Shown here: positions 5,806-5,828 of the stretch, piece after piece | Numbering within the stretch: position 1 is the stretch's first letter | Layout of the letters: every line of letters begins with the position of its first letter | DNA from: Acidobacteriota bacterium | Lineage (GTDB): Bacteria > Acidobacteriota > UBA890 | Direction of reading: 5' to 3' | DNA: 5,828 nt | Assembly: GCA_002722645.1 (NCBI GenBank) | Contig: PBML01000004.1 | Location: forward strand, 59,944 to 65,771 | Notes under the pieces: model-generated | What the model was told of the DNA's origin: nothing | What the model saw: only the letters and a program-made list of their open reading frames with translations | The model's database searches: none | Translations under genes and position numbers: made by a program

Positions 5806-5828
5806 TGAGCGATCCGAACCAGCCGAAT
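5805..5828 (+). CDS. Start of an unidentified gene coupled to the protease
   Basis: Only eight codons (MSDPNQPN) are visible before the window ends. The ATG overlaps the protease TGA by one base (TGATG) and has an AGGAG site 5 nt upstream, the usual arrangement for translational coupling in an operon. The Pro/Asn-rich opening resembles a disordered N-terminus, but no family can be assigned from so little sequence. Confidence 0.6.

Overview
This 5.8-kb window is a compact bacterial segment of moderately high GC. Two secreted-type proteins with Sec signal peptides, one of them a single-PDZ HtrA/Deg-family protease, suggest a Gram-negative bacterium, perhaps a proteobacterium. The sequence does not allow a firmer taxonomic placement. 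There are no RNA genes, insertion sequences, CRISPR arrays or phage genes that I can support.

Layout. Positions 1-2275 hold a three-gene minus-strand operon, read right to left: a tandem-domain VOC (vicinal oxygen chelate) metalloprotein, an Ldh-family NAD(P)-dependent 2-hydroxyacid/2-ketoacid oxidoreductase, and the start of an aspartoacylase/succinylglutamate-desuccinylase-family zinc amidohydrolase that runs off the left edge. An 85-bp divergent gap separates this operon from a plus-strand gene (2361-3662) for an exported amidohydrolase of the Xaa-Pro/Xaa-Arg dipeptidase type. About 100 bp of convergent intergenic DNA with weak inverted repeats follows. Next is a minus-strand thiD (3767-4594, thiamine pyrimidine kinase). 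Across a 74-bp gap, a plus-strand HtrA-like periplasmic serine protease (4669-5805) diverges from it. Its stop codon overlaps the start of a further gene that is cut off after eight codons.

How the genes fit together. The operon reads as a small catabolic module: a deacylase or amidase-type enzyme to free an amino or hydroxy acid, an oxidoreductase acting on a 2-keto/2-hydroxy acid, and a VOC enzyme (epimerase, lyase or dioxygenase type). This is inference, and the substrate cannot be read from the sequence. The exported dipeptidase-like enzyme beside it would fit scavenging of peptides or amides. thiD (thiamine biosynthesis or salvage) and the HtrA protease (envelope protein quality control) look like unrelated housekeeping genes. 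I found nothing that clearly amounts to an undescribed system. The best leads are the gene combination in the minus-strand operon and the unusual start region of its oxidoreductase.
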